From positions 1 through 64,000 of the forward strand of contig JAFAYV010000089.1 of assembly GCA_019240115.1 (NCBI GenBank): 64,000 nucleotides of DNA, written 5' to 3'. Every line of letters begins with the position of its first letter. Position 1 is the first letter of the stretch. The stretch is from Solirubrobacterales bacterium. Lineage in GTDB: Bacteria > Actinomycetota > Thermoleophilia > Solirubrobacterales > Solirubrobacteraceae. The position numbers and the translations under genes are program-made. The notes beneath the pieces are model-generated. The model did no database searches and had not been told where the DNA came from. It saw only the letters and a program-made list of their open reading frames with translations. Positions 43,910-52,163 of this stretch are shown piece by piece.

Positions 43910-44054
43910 ACCGTCCTCCGTTCTGCACAGCCGTCACATCGTTCCCGGCGACGGACACGGCAAGACTACAGCACCCCTCAAGTGAGGATAATGTGACTCT
44001 CCTCGCTGCGCAGGCGCGGCTTGCGCTCGAGGCCACGATGCCGGCAGCACGAGC

Positions 44055-44425
44055 CCAGATCGCCTCATCGCCATCTACGAGCTCGCCTCCTATCTTGATC
44101 CCGAGGCCGCCGCGGAGACACTTGCCGGCGAGCAGTCCGCAGGTACGTTCACGAGGGTCGCAGGCGAGACCGACGAGCTGCGGCGCGAGCACGGGGCGAT
44201 CGTCGTCTCCGTGGAGCGCTCACGACCATGCTCGCCGGGAACCTGTTCGAACTGCGTGAACTGGCCGGCGTGAAGCTGATGGACTTCGAGGTGCCGCCGG
44301 CTCTGGGCGCGGCCTACGCGGGGCCGCAAGGACGACGAGCTGTACTGCGATCCGCCGTACGCGCCGCTACGTGATCGCGTCCCGGCGGTCCTCGAGGAGA
44401 TCGAGCGCGCTCGCGCTCCGAACTG
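44055..44425 (+). pseudogene. RuBisCO-like protein, heavily deleted
   Basis: Three separate blocks of a RuBisCO-like large chain: DRLIAIYELASYLDPEAAAE with LAGEQSAGTFTRVAGETDEL (44055-44215), TMLAGNLFELRELAGVKLMD (about 44227-44330, other frame), and KDDELYCDPPYAPLRDRVPA (about 44330-44425). KDDE corresponds to the metal/catalytic KxDE strand. The intervening barrel strands are deleted and frames differ. RuBisCO-like proteins linked to four-carbon acid sugar kinases act in apionate-type sugar-acid pathways; a kinase remnant follows directly. Confidence 0.75.
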
Positions 44426-44906
44426 ACCGCCCGCCAGATCGCTGCCGCAGCGGCGCATGGTTGGGCCGAGGTTCCGATCGATCTGTCGCAGCTTCGCACG
44501 CAACCGCTCGGCCGCCGAGCGCGAGACCGAGCGGGTGACCGAGGCGGCGCTGCGCGCCCTGCAACGGGCGCCCGGTGCGATCGTGCACACCGCGCCCGGT
44601 GGCCCGTCTCCAGACTCGGTGCCGGCCGCGGACGAGCTGGGCGCCGCCCTCGGGCAGGTGATCGTCGGCTGTCGCTCGCGGGTCGATCGAGCCATCATCG
44701 CCGGCGGCGACACCGCGGGGTACGCGACCCGGGCACTGGGGGCGGAGTCGATCGAGGCCATCGGCCCGATCGGGGGCGCGCTGCTGTGCCGGGTCGTGTC
44801 CGGCGAGGAGGCGGTGCTCGCTCTCGAGCTGGTGCTCAAGGGGGGCCAGGTCGGCGATGAGGGTCTGTTCGAGGCGATCCGCACGGGCGGTCGTCGAGAC
44901 GCCTGA
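44424..44906 (+). pseudogene. four-carbon acid sugar kinase (OtnK/DUF1537), C-terminal remnant
   Basis: Blocks: ELTARQIAAAAAHGWAEVPI (one frame), then, shifted, TEAALRALQRAPGAIVHTAP, RAIIAGGDTAGYATRALGAE and ELVLKGGQVGDEGLFEAIRT. GGDTAGYA and KGGQVG are hallmarks of the nucleotide-binding C-terminal domain. The substrate domain is missing and there is a frameshift near 44500. Fused by deletion to the RuBisCO-like remnant. Confidence 0.8.
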
Positions 44907-44911
44907 CGAAC

Positions 44912-45663
44912 TCAGAGTTTCCGCAAGGCAACTGTCCCCACGCGCGTCCGAACGCCAGGCCATCGACGCCGACGTCGGAGTTCACCTGCACGAACGGCTG
45001 TGCGGTGCGCGTGACCGCGGGAGATCACCTGCACGAACGGCTGTGCGGTGCGCGTGACCGCTTCTGCCAGCGGTGCGGGGAGGCGAACGTCGGCGTCGTC
45101 GCGGAGCGCTTGCAGATGGCGATCCGGGACGCCGCCCGGGGGAATGGACGCGCTCAGCCGGTTGCCGTCGCGGTCGACCAGGACGGTGTCGTGCCGCGCC
45201 TCGTCCAGGTTGCGATACCACGCCCAGTTGCACAGCGGCGGCCTGTCGGTCGCCGTCTGCGCTGAGGGGATCGGATAGGCGAGCAGATGTTCCCCATCTC
45301 CGCGCTTGGCAGAGACGCAGTAGGTGATCGCCTCCTGCAGCGCCTCCCGCGATGCAGCGGACAGCTCCTCCTCGCCCGTCGGCGTGCTCGACCCGGCCGG
45401 TCGTGAACGTCACCGTCGCCTGGTCGGCGTCCTGGTCGAAGGCAACCGCCTCGTGGGCGACGTGATAGCGGTCAGAGCCGAGCAACATCAGCAGTGGGTG
45501 TGCACGACGATCCCTGCACCGCGGCCCTCGAGCGTGTCCGGCGTCCGCTCGAACACATCGACGTCGCACCCGATGTCGCGCAACGCCAGCGGCGCCGTCA
45601 GGCCGACGAGCGAGCCGCCGACGATGATGACGCGAGGGCCGTCGGTCGTGAGCTCAGGCGTCG
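44912..45663 (-). pseudogene. FAD-dependent aromatic monooxygenase, frameshifted
   Basis: Start block RVIIVGGSLVGLTAPLALRD and DVFERTPDTLEGRGAGIVVH (FAD motif), resembling dihydroxypyridine/salicylate-type hydroxylases. It breaks near 45490. Later blocks SDRYHVAHEAVAFDQDADQA and ASREALQEAITYCVSAKRGD with YPIPSAQTATDRPPLCNWAW occur in other frames, then LAEAVTRTAQPFVQVI. The end is disrupted by a 43-base tandem duplication. Several frameshifts; not functional. Confidence 0.8.
44982..45061. repeat. tandem direct repeat, 37-bp unit at 43-bp period
   Basis: Bases 44982-45018 recur identically at 45025-45061, separated by six bases. Lies in the tail of the monooxygenase pseudogene; a recent duplication, since the copies are identical. 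Confidence 0.95.
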
Positions 45664-46019
45664 GCTTGGCGTCGGTTGGCGCTCGTGTGGCCGAGGTGGA
45701 GGTGTTCGGTGTGGAAGATCGCTTCGTCGAGCAGCGCGGCGACGTGGTCGTCGTAGAGCGCGTAGATGACCTGTCGTCCGGCGCGCTCGCCGGCGACGAG
45801 CCCGAGGTGGCGAAGGGTCCGCAGTTGGTGTGAGACCGCGGAGGGTTCCATCTGCACCGCGGCAGCGAGGTCGCTGACGGCGGCGGGTCCTTCGCGGAGG
45901 TGAGCGAGGATCCGCAGGCGGCTGGGGGTGGCGAGCGCCTGCATGGTGTCGGCGATCTGCCGGGCGGCACCCGCCGTCAGCGGGCTGCGGGTGCTGCTGC
46001 CCTGGACCCCGTGGCTCAT
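45654..46019 (-). CDS. ArsR family metalloregulator
   Basis: 121-residue winged-helix repressor: MQALATPSRLRILAHLREGP, AVQMEPSAVSHQLRTLRHLG as recognition helix, and DDHVAALLDEAIFHTEHLHL, a His/Asp-rich helix likely to bind metal. Divergent from the P1B-ATPase by 32 bases, so almost certainly its repressor. The C-terminal His cluster suggests zinc, cobalt or nickel. Its 3' end slightly overlaps the monooxygenase remnant. Confidence 0.92.
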   Translation of the reverse strand: MSHGVQGSSTRSPLTAGAARQIADTMQALATPSRLRILAHLREGPAAVSDLAAAVQMEPSAVSHQLRTLRHLGLVAGERAGRQVIYALYDDHVAALLDEAIFHTEHLHLGHTSANRRQADA

Positions 46020-46035
46020 CGTCGCGTCACCGGTA

Positions 46036-46062
46036 GTCTGAACATCCGCTCATGTCTTCTGA
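46036..46062. promoter_or_regulatory. ArsR operator candidate overlapping the ATPase start
   Basis: TGAACAT-CCGCTC-ATGT-C-TTCTGA, imperfect dyad with perfect ACAT-N6-ATGT core, between the ArsR and ATPase genes. The right core half contains the ATPase ATG at 46052. Confidence 0.5.
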
Positions 46063-47980
46063 TAGTCCTGTACTGTCGGTGGGGCGGGGATGCCTCGCCT
46101 GCGCGCGCGGCGGCCGCGCGTTCGCTGAACGCTACCGGCAGTTCCTGCTTGAGCCGGGCACGCTGGTCACGCTGGCAAGCGCCGTCCTGCTGGTCGCGGC
46201 GATCGTCCAGCACCCGCGGGGGGCGATCAGCTCAGCCCACGGCGACGGGGGCACGGCGCCGTATATCGCCGCGGCGGTGATCGCCTCGGTCTACATCTGG
46301 TTCTCGGCGATCCAGGGGGTCCGCGAGCGCGACTTCACCGCCGACATCCCGGTGTCGATCGCGACCGCGGCGGCGATCGCGGCGGGCCTGTACTCCGCGG
46401 CCGCGGTCGTCGCGGTCCTCCTGCTCGTCGGCGGGCTGCTCGAGGAGTTCGTTGCCGCCCGCGCGGGCAGGGCGCTGGATGCGCTTGAGAGCCTGCTGCC
46501 CGAGCTGGTCACCGTTCGCCGCGGACCGCGCGATGAGCAGGTGGCGCTCGATCAGGTCCTCGTCGGCGATCGCGTGCTCGTGCGCCCCGGCGAGCGAATC
46601 GCCGTCGACGGCACGGTCACCAACGGGCACGCGGCGGTCGACCAGGCCGCGATCACCGGCGAGAGCATCCCGGTTGACAAAGCGCCCGGCGACCCCGTGT
46701 TCGCCGGCACGCTGGCCACGGTGGGTGCCCTGGAGATCCGGGCCACCCTCGTCGGTGCACAGACCACGCTGGGTCAGATCCGCCGGATGGTCGCCGACGC
46801 CGAGCAGCAGAAGGCGCCGGTGCAGCGCGTGCTGGACCGCTGGGCCAAGCTCTACACCCCGGTCGCGATCGTGCTGGCCGCGATCCTGTGGGCCGCGACG
46901 GGCAGCATCAGTTCCGCGATCACGATGCTGATCGTCTTCTGCCCCTGCGTCATGGTCCTGGCAACCCCCACCGCACTGGTCGCCTCGATCGGCAACGCCG
47001 CCCTGAACGGCAGCCTCGTCAAACGGGGGGCCACGATCGAGGCCATGGCCAGCGTCGACACCGTCCTGTTTGACAAGACCGGCACGTTGACCACCGGACG
47101 CCCCAGCCTGGCTGCGATCGAGCCGCTCGACGGGCTCACCGAGACCGATGTGCTGGCGCTGGCCGCGTCCGCCGAGAAGTTCTCAGAGCATCCGATCGCC
47201 CACGCCGTCGTCCGCGCCGCCACCGACCGCACGATCGCCGTCACGGATCCCGACTGGTTCCAGGCGCTCCCGGGGCTGGGCGTCCGCGCCCACACCCTCG
47301 GGCACGAGCTGCTGATCGGCCGCCCCTCCCTCCTGGCCGAGCACGGACTCGACATCTCCGATCGCGGTGACGAGCACGGAGGCCTGACCACGATCACACT
47401 CGCCGTCGACGGTCAGCCCGCCGCGCGGATCGCCTTCCACGACGAGCCGCGCCCCGAGGCCGCCGCCACGATCGCTGCCCTGCGCGCGGTCGGCATCGGC
47501 ACCGCGCTGATCACCGGCGATCAGACGGCGGTCGCCCAGCGCGTCGCCGGCCAGCTGGGGATCGACGACGTCCAGGCCGAGGTCCTGCCCCGGGACAAGG
47601 CCAGCGCCGTGCGCGACCGACAGGACCGGGGACAGCGAGTCGCGTTCGTCGGCGACGGGGTCAACGACGGCCCCGCCCTCGCCCGCGCCGATGTCGGCGT
47701 CGCGATGGGCATCTCCGGCACCGACCTGGCACTCGAGACCGCCCAGGTCGCGCTGCTCTCAGACGACCTGTCAAAGCTTGTGCATCTGCTCGGCCTCGCC
47801 CACCAGGCGATGCGCGCCATCCGCCAGAACCTCATCTTCTCACTCGGCGTCCTGGTGATCGCCGTCGCGCTCACGATCGCGCAGATCCTTCACCCCGTCA
47901 CCGGCGCGCTGCTGCACGAGCTCTCCTCCATCCCCGTGATCGCCAACTCGGCGCGCCTCATACGCCGCCACCCGGCCTGA
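46052..47980 (+). CDS. heavy-metal translocating P1B-type ATPase
   Basis: 642 residues. Metal exporter: phosphatase TGES in AAITGESIPVDKAPGD, membrane CPC in IVFCPCVMVLATPT, phosphorylation DKTGTLTTGRP, HP in KFSEHPIAHAV, hinge VAFVGDGVNDGPALARADVG. About eight membrane helices. No N-terminal HMA domain; a lone CLAC pair at residues about 14-17 may stand in. CPC with a His-rich ArsR fits zinc, cadmium or copper export. ATG 46052 lies in the operator, so the transcript may be leaderless or start at a later GTG (46079). Confidence 0.95.
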   Translation: MSSDSPVLSVGRGCLACARGGRAFAERYRQFLLEPGTLVTLASAVLLVAAIVQHPRGAISSAHGDGGTAPYIAAAVIASVYIWFSAIQGVRERDFTADIPVSIATAAAIAAGLYSAAAVVAVLLLVGGLLEEFVAARAGRALDALESLLPELVTVRRGPRDEQVALDQVLVGDRVLVRPGERIAVDGTVTNGHAAVDQAAITGESIPVDKAPGDPVFAGTLATVGALEIRATLVGAQTTLGQIRRMVADAEQQKAPVQRVLDRWAKLYTPVAIVLAAILWAATGSISSAITMLIVFCPCVMVLATPTALVASIGNAALNGSLVKRGATIEAMASVDTVLFDKTGTLTTGRPSLAAIEPLDGLTETDVLALAASAEKFSEHPIAHAVVRAATDRTIAVTDPDWFQALPGLGVRAHTLGHELLIGRPSLLAEHGLDISDRGDEHGGLTTITLAVDGQPAARIAFHDEPRPEAAATIAALRAVGIGTALITGDQTAVAQRVAGQLGIDDVQAEVLPRDKASAVRDRQDRGQRVAFVGDGVNDGPALARADVGVAMGISGTDLALETAQVALLSDDLSKLVHLLGLAHQAMRAIRQNLIFSLGVLVIAVALTIAQILHPVTGALLHELSSIPVIANSARLIRRHPA

Positions 47981-48051
47981 CGCGCGCACCGTCGACGGGA
48001 CTCAGGCGTCGCCGCGGACGGAAGCTGAGCGACCCTCGCCGCCGGCAAGGC

Positions 48052-48070
48052 GGTATTCCCGTTGAATACC
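48052..48070. promoter_or_regulatory. inverted repeat at the transporter start
   Basis: GGTATTC-CCGTT-GAATACC, seven-base perfect arms, containing the presumed TTG start at 48062. Operator or translational hairpin; if an operator, the gene may start downstream. Confidence 0.4.
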
Positions 48071-49099
48071 TCGGACGGCCCGCCAGCCCCAATCGCCGTC
48101 GCACCCGACCACCCAGTGACGGTCCATCCGCGCATCAGGCTGATCCTCGACGCGATCGCGCCAGCGTGCGACCCCGTGATGATGGGAACGGGCATCGTGT
48201 CGATCGGACTGCTGCTCGACGGGCGCAGCACTCTCTCGGCGATCATGCTCGTCCTCGCCGCGGGGGTCTGGGTCGCGCTCGTGGGGCTGCTGCTCGTGCG
48301 GGCCGTCGGCGACCGTACACGGCTTCTCTCCGACCTCCGACGCCCGGCTGCGCTCGGTTCGAGCGCCGCCGCCGCGGTGCTCGGGACGCGGCTGGCCCTG
48401 CTCGGCTGGGTGGCGCCCGCCATCGCGCTGCTCGTCGTCGCGGTCGGCCTGTGGCTCGTGCTCGCGCCGCGGGTCCTCGCCGCCTGGGAGGTGCCGACGG
48501 TCGGCGGCTCGTTCCTGCTGGCGGTGGCCGCGGAGGCGCTCGCGCTGCTCGGCTCAACCGTCGCGCTCGCGCAGCACGCGAGCTGGCTCGCCGTCGCCAT
48601 GCTCGTGCCGTTCGCCGTCGGCCTCGCCTGCTACGCGTTCGTGCTCAGCCGCTTCGGCGTCCGAGAGCTCGCGGTCGGCGGCGGCGATCACTGGGTGAGC
48701 GGCGGCGCGCTCGCGATCTCGGCGGCCGCCGCCGGACACCTCGCGCTCGCCGCGCACGACACCGGTGCGCTCGGTGGCGCGGTCGGCGCACTGAAGGTGG
48801 TCGCGCTCGTGCTGTGGTGCCTGGCGGTGGCATGGCTGCCCGCGCTCCTCATCGCCGAGGTGCTCCATCCGCGGCCCGGCTATTCGCTGCAGCGCTGGTC
48901 GACGGTCTTCCCGGTCGGCATGTACGCGGTGTGCAGCTTCATCGTGGGCTCGGTCGTCGGGATCCCGGCGATCACCGACTTCGCCCAGGTCTGGGTGTGG
49001 GTGGGGCTCGCGGCATGGCTCGTCGTGTTCGCGGGGATGATCAGGCGGGCGCCGGGACTCCTGCGCGGCAGCCCCGAGCCCGGACCGACGGACGCGTGA
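48062..49099 (+). CDS. TDT family (TehA/SLAC1-like) membrane transporter
   Basis: Up to 345 residues, ten hydrophobic helices. CDPVMMGTGIVSIGLLLDGR matches the first helix of tellurite-resistance/dicarboxylate transporters, and WSTVFPVGMYAVCSFIVGSV a later one. Substrate may be dicarboxylates, sulfite or chloride-like anions. TTG 48062 or GTG 48116 are possible starts; neither has a clear ribosome binding site. Confidence 0.85.
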   Translation: MNTSDGPPAPIAVAPDHPVTVHPRIRLILDAIAPACDPVMMGTGIVSIGLLLDGRSTLSAIMLVLAAGVWVALVGLLLVRAVGDRTRLLSDLRRPAALGSSAAAAVLGTRLALLGWVAPAIALLVVAVGLWLVLAPRVLAAWEVPTVGGSFLLAVAAEALALLGSTVALAQHASWLAVAMLVPFAVGLACYAFVLSRFGVRELAVGGGDHWVSGGALAISAAAAGHLALAAHDTGALGGAVGALKVVALVLWCLAVAWLPALLIAEVLHPRPGYSLQRWSTVFPVGMYAVCSFIVGSVVGIPAITDFAQVWVWVGLAAWLVVFAGMIRRAPGLLRGSPEPGPTDA

Positions 49100-49149
49100 G
49101 GCCGTTCGCGAGGAGGATCAGGTTCCCCGTGGCCGACACGAACTCGTGA

Positions 49150-49201
49150 GGGGGTGGCCGCCGAAAGCCCCCGCCGAGCCGGCTTATTGACGGCCACCCC
49201 C
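49150..49201. terminator. long stem terminator candidate
   Basis: GGGGGTGGCCG pairs perfectly with CGGCCACCCCC across a 30-base loop, in the gap after the TDT gene. Confidence 0.5.
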
Positions 49202-49274
49202 CGGGCTCAGCGCTCGCCGGCGAGCTCCAGCGTGGCGGCGACATCACGCAATCCACTCGCCTACAGTCCCGCCG

Positions 49275-49769
49275 ATGCCCGAGCCCGCGCGACGGCGGAC
49301 GTTCTCGTGGACCTCGCCCGCGGACGCGTGGCCGGCCGACGGCACGCTCAGCGGGCTCGAGGTGCTGCGCCGGGCGGTCAACGGCTCGCTGCCCGCCCCA
49401 CCGATGGCCGAGCTGATGGGCATGAGCATGGTCGAGGTGCAGGAGGGCCGGGCGGTGTTCGCGCTGCACCCCGCCGAGTGGATGTACAACCCGTCCGGCA
49501 GCGTGCACGGCGGGGTGGCGGCGACGCTGCTGGACTCGTGCATGGGCTGCGCGGTGCATTCGACGCTGGCGGCGGGCGTCGGTTACACGACGACCGATCT
49601 GCACGTTCGCTACACGCGGGCGATGCGGACCGACACCGGACGGGTGCTCGCCGAGGGCACGGCCGTGCACGTCGGGCGGCGGATGGCGACCGCGGAGGGG
49701 CGCCTGATCGTCGAGGCGAGCGGCGAATTGCTCGCGCACGCCTCCACGGGGTGCATCATCCTCGGGTAG
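49275..49769 (+). CDS. PaaI family hotdog thioesterase
   Basis: 164 residues. GSVHGGVAATLLDSCMGCAV is the PaaI-type catalytic helix (HGG and Asp), with YTTTDLHVRYTRAMRTDTG and GRRMATAEGRLIVE following. Hydrolyses acyl- or aryl-CoA esters. Its stop overlaps the next GTG (TAGTG), so translation is coupled to the SirB1-like gene. Confidence 0.93.
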   Translation: MPEPARRRTFSWTSPADAWPADGTLSGLEVLRRAVNGSLPAPPMAELMGMSMVEVQEGRAVFALHPAEWMYNPSGSVHGGVAATLLDSCMGCAVHSTLAAGVGYTTTDLHVRYTRAMRTDTGRVLAEGTAVHVGRRMATAEGRLIVEASGELLAHASTGCIILG

Positions 49770-50425
49770 TGCCGCGCTTCTCCGAGCTCGCCGCCGCCCC
49801 GGACGCCACGCTGGACATGCTCGCCCTCGCGCTCGCCGCCGAGTTCCACGAGGTCGACGCCGACGGCGCAATCGCCGAGCTCGACGCGCTCGGGACAGAG
49901 CTGCGCCGGACGGCGGACGACACCGACCGCACGCCCGAGGCGATCGCGGGGGCGTGCACGCGGACGCTCGGCGTGGTCCACGGCTTCCTTGGAGATCGCG
50001 CGACCTACGACCACCCCGACAACTCGATGCTCGACCGCGTGCTGACCCGGCGCCGCGGGCTGCCGATCCTGCTCTCGGTCGTCTACGTCGAGGTGGCGCG
50101 CCGGGCGGGGATCCGGCTTGCCCCGGTCGGCCTGCCCGGGCACTTCGTCGTCGCCCACTTCGGGACTGCGTCCCCCGTCGTGCTCGATCCGTTCGCCGGC
50201 GGAGGGCGGATCACCCCGGAGGTGGCGCCGGCCCTGATGCGGCCGTGGACCGCGCACGAGGTGACGATGCGGATCCTCAACAACCTCGTGGCGACCTACG
50301 ACCGCCGCGGCGATCTCGGCGCCGCGATCCGGGCGGCCGCGATGCGCCTGGCGCTGCCGAGCGGCATCGACGCGCACGAGCGCCTGGCGACCGAGCTGCG
50401 CGCCCAACAGGCGCGCCTGAACTGA
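49769..50425 (+). CDS. SirB1-like transglutaminase-fold protein
   Basis: 218 residues. The family core is NSMLDRVLTRRRGLPILLSV then ARRAGIRLAPVGLPGHFVVA and VVLDPFAGGGRIT; the usual catalytic Cys position is not obvious, as in many SirB1 proteins. C-terminal TPR-like helices (DLGAAIRAAAMRLALPSGID). Function of the family is poorly known. Confidence 0.88.
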   Translation: MPRFSELAAAPDATLDMLALALAAEFHEVDADGAIAELDALGTELRRTADDTDRTPEAIAGACTRTLGVVHGFLGDRATYDHPDNSMLDRVLTRRRGLPILLSVVYVEVARRAGIRLAPVGLPGHFVVAHFGTASPVVLDPFAGGGRITPEVAPALMRPWTAHEVTMRILNNLVATYDRRGDLGAAIRAAAMRLALPSGIDAHERLATELRAQQARLN

Positions 50426-50450
50426 CTGAGCCGAGCGATAGGAGGCAACG

Positions 50451-51167
50451 GTGGCACGAAGCGTGGTGGTGCTGGGAGCGCGCAATCTCGGCGGGGCGAT
50501 CGTCGATCACTTCGTCGAGCGGGGCTGGAACGCGGCGGCGATCGCGCGCAGCGCCGAGACGGTCGAGTCGGTCCGCGGCCGCGGGGCGATGGGCATCCAG
50601 GCCGACGCGTCGGACCCGGCGGCGCTGCGCGAGGCGCTCGCCGCCGCCCGGGGGCAGCTCGGATCGCTGCACGCCGTCGTCAACGCCGCGTCGGCCGCCC
50701 GGCCGCCGGCCCAGGGCCCGTTCGGCGGCGGCAACCTCGCCGACGCCGACCTCGACGCGTTCCGAGGGTGGACGGCGGCGGTCGCCGAGCAGGCGTTCGT
50801 GTTCCTGTCGGCCGGCGCGGAGGCGCTCGCTCCGGATGGCGGCGCGCTCGTGCAGATCACCGGCGGCTCGTCCCGGCGGGCGATGCCCGGCAAGGGGCTG
50901 TGGGCGGCGGGGGCCTTCGCCACCCGGGCGCTCGTCCAGGCCGCGGCCCAGGAGCTGCGCGAGGACGGGATCCACGTCGCGCTGCTCGTCGTCGACGCGA
51001 CGATCGAGTCGCGCAAGACCGAGCGCCTCACGCGCGAGCAGCCGCGCGACGCGCTCGCCGACCAGGCGCTCGTCGCCTCCGCGGTCGGCTTCCTCGTCGA
51101 TCAGCAGCCCCGCGCGCTGACCCACGAGCTGACGGTGACGCCGGCCGGCGATCGCTGGGTTCCCTGA
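50451..51167 (+). CDS. SDR-fold protein lacking the catalytic Tyr and Lys
   Basis: 238 residues. ARSVVVLGARNLGGAIVDHF is the cofactor-binding start, HAVVNAAS the NAG-like strand, and VQITGGSSRRAMPGKG carries the serine. Where YxxxK is expected the sequence is LWAAGAFATRAL: Trp in place of Tyr and Ala in place of Lys. So it may bind nucleotide without classical dehydrogenase activity. GTG 50451 follows AGGAGG. Confidence 0.85.
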   Translation: MARSVVVLGARNLGGAIVDHFVERGWNAAAIARSAETVESVRGRGAMGIQADASDPAALREALAAARGQLGSLHAVVNAASAARPPAQGPFGGGNLADADLDAFRGWTAAVAEQAFVFLSAGAEALAPDGGALVQITGGSSRRAMPGKGLWAAGAFATRALVQAAAQELREDGIHVALLVVDATIESRKTERLTREQPRDALADQALVASAVGFLVDQQPRALTHELTVTPAGDRWVP

Positions 51168-51192
51168 GCGGCCGAGAGGGAATACTCGGGCC

Positions 51193-51585
51193 GTGATCTC
51201 GCGCAACGTGCTCGGCGGCCGGCTCGAGGGGTGCGGGATCGACCCGGTCACGGGCTTCTATCGCGACGGCTGCTGCAACACCGGGCCCGAGGACATCGGC
51301 AGCCACACGATCTGCGCGGTCGTCACGCGGGAGTTCCTCGAGCACCAGCGGTCGATCGGCAACGACCTGATGACGCCGATGCCGGCCTACCGCTTCCCGG
51401 GACTGAAGCCCGGCGATCGCTGGTGCGTCACCGCGCGCAACTGGCTGCTCGCCCACCAGGCCGGAGCCGCCGCGTTCGTCGTGCTCGCCTCGACCAACCG
51501 GGCCGCGCTCGAGGTCGTCCCGCTCGAGGTCCTGCGCCAGCACGCGGTCGACGTGCCCGAGGATCCCGGCGCGCTGGCGACGTGA
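51193..51585 (+). CDS. DUF2237 family protein
   Basis: 130 residues: NVLGGRLEGCGIDPVTGFYR, DGCCNTGPEDIGSHTICAVV, PGLKPGDRWCVTARNWL. Conserved cysteines typical of DUF2237. Function unknown. GTG or ATG-type start at 51193; in the run of small same-strand genes. Confidence 0.92.
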   Translation: MISRNVLGGRLEGCGIDPVTGFYRDGCCNTGPEDIGSHTICAVVTREFLEHQRSIGNDLMTPMPAYRFPGLKPGDRWCVTARNWLLAHQAGAAAFVVLASTNRAALEVVPLEVLRQHAVDVPEDPGALAT

Positions 51586-51622
51586 CCCCCGCCGCGCTGC
51601 GATCACCTACCCTCCCCGGCCG

Positions 51623-52153
51623 ATGGCCACGATCGTCGAACTCGATGGGATCGCGCCGCGGATCGCCGACGACGCCTTCCTCGCGCCGACCGCGGTCGTG
51701 ATCGGCGACGTGCGCATCGCGCCGCGCGCCAACGTCTGGTACGGAGCGGTGCTGCGCGGCGACGCCTCCCACATCGAGATCGGCCCCGAGTGCTCGGTCC
51801 AGGACAACACGGTGATCCACTGCGCGCACGAGCTGCCCACCGTGGTCGGGGCGCGCGTCGTCGTCGGCCACGCGGCGATGCTCGAGGGCTGCGTCGTCGA
51901 GGACGACGCGGTGATCGGGATGGGGGCGATCGTCCTCCAGCGCGCGCACGTCGGCGCGCGGGCGATGGTCGCCGCCGGGGCGGTCGTCTCCGAGCGCTCA
52001 GAGCTCGAGCCCGCGACGCTGTACGCCGGCGTACCCGCCCGGCGCAAGAAGCGACTGTCGGGGTCGGCGCTGCGGTGGACCGAGACGGCCGCCGACGAGT
52101 ATCAGCGGTACTCAGAGCGTCATCGCCACCGCAGCCGCGTGCACCCGTCCTGA
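51623..52153 (+). CDS. gamma-class carbonic anhydrase family protein
   Basis: 176-residue left-handed beta-helix: FLAPTAVVIGDVRIAPRANV, WYGAVLRGDASHIEIG, QDNTVIHCAHELPTVVGARV, VVVGHAAMLEGCVVEDDAVI. The three His ligands are in IHCAH and VVGHAA. Hexapeptide repeats throughout. May hydrate CO2 or act as a related acyltransferase-like protein. Confidence 0.93.
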   Translation: MATIVELDGIAPRIADDAFLAPTAVVIGDVRIAPRANVWYGAVLRGDASHIEIGPECSVQDNTVIHCAHELPTVVGARVVVGHAAMLEGCVVEDDAVIGMGAIVLQRAHVGARAMVAAGAVVSERSELEPATLYAGVPARRKKRLSGSALRWTETAADEYQRYSERHRHRSRVHPS

Positions 52154-52163
52154 CCGCGCCCGC

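Noticed and set aside
49610-51251. long minus frames opposite the SirB1-like and SDR-like genes
   Set aside because: Antisense shadows without motifs or ribosome binding sites.
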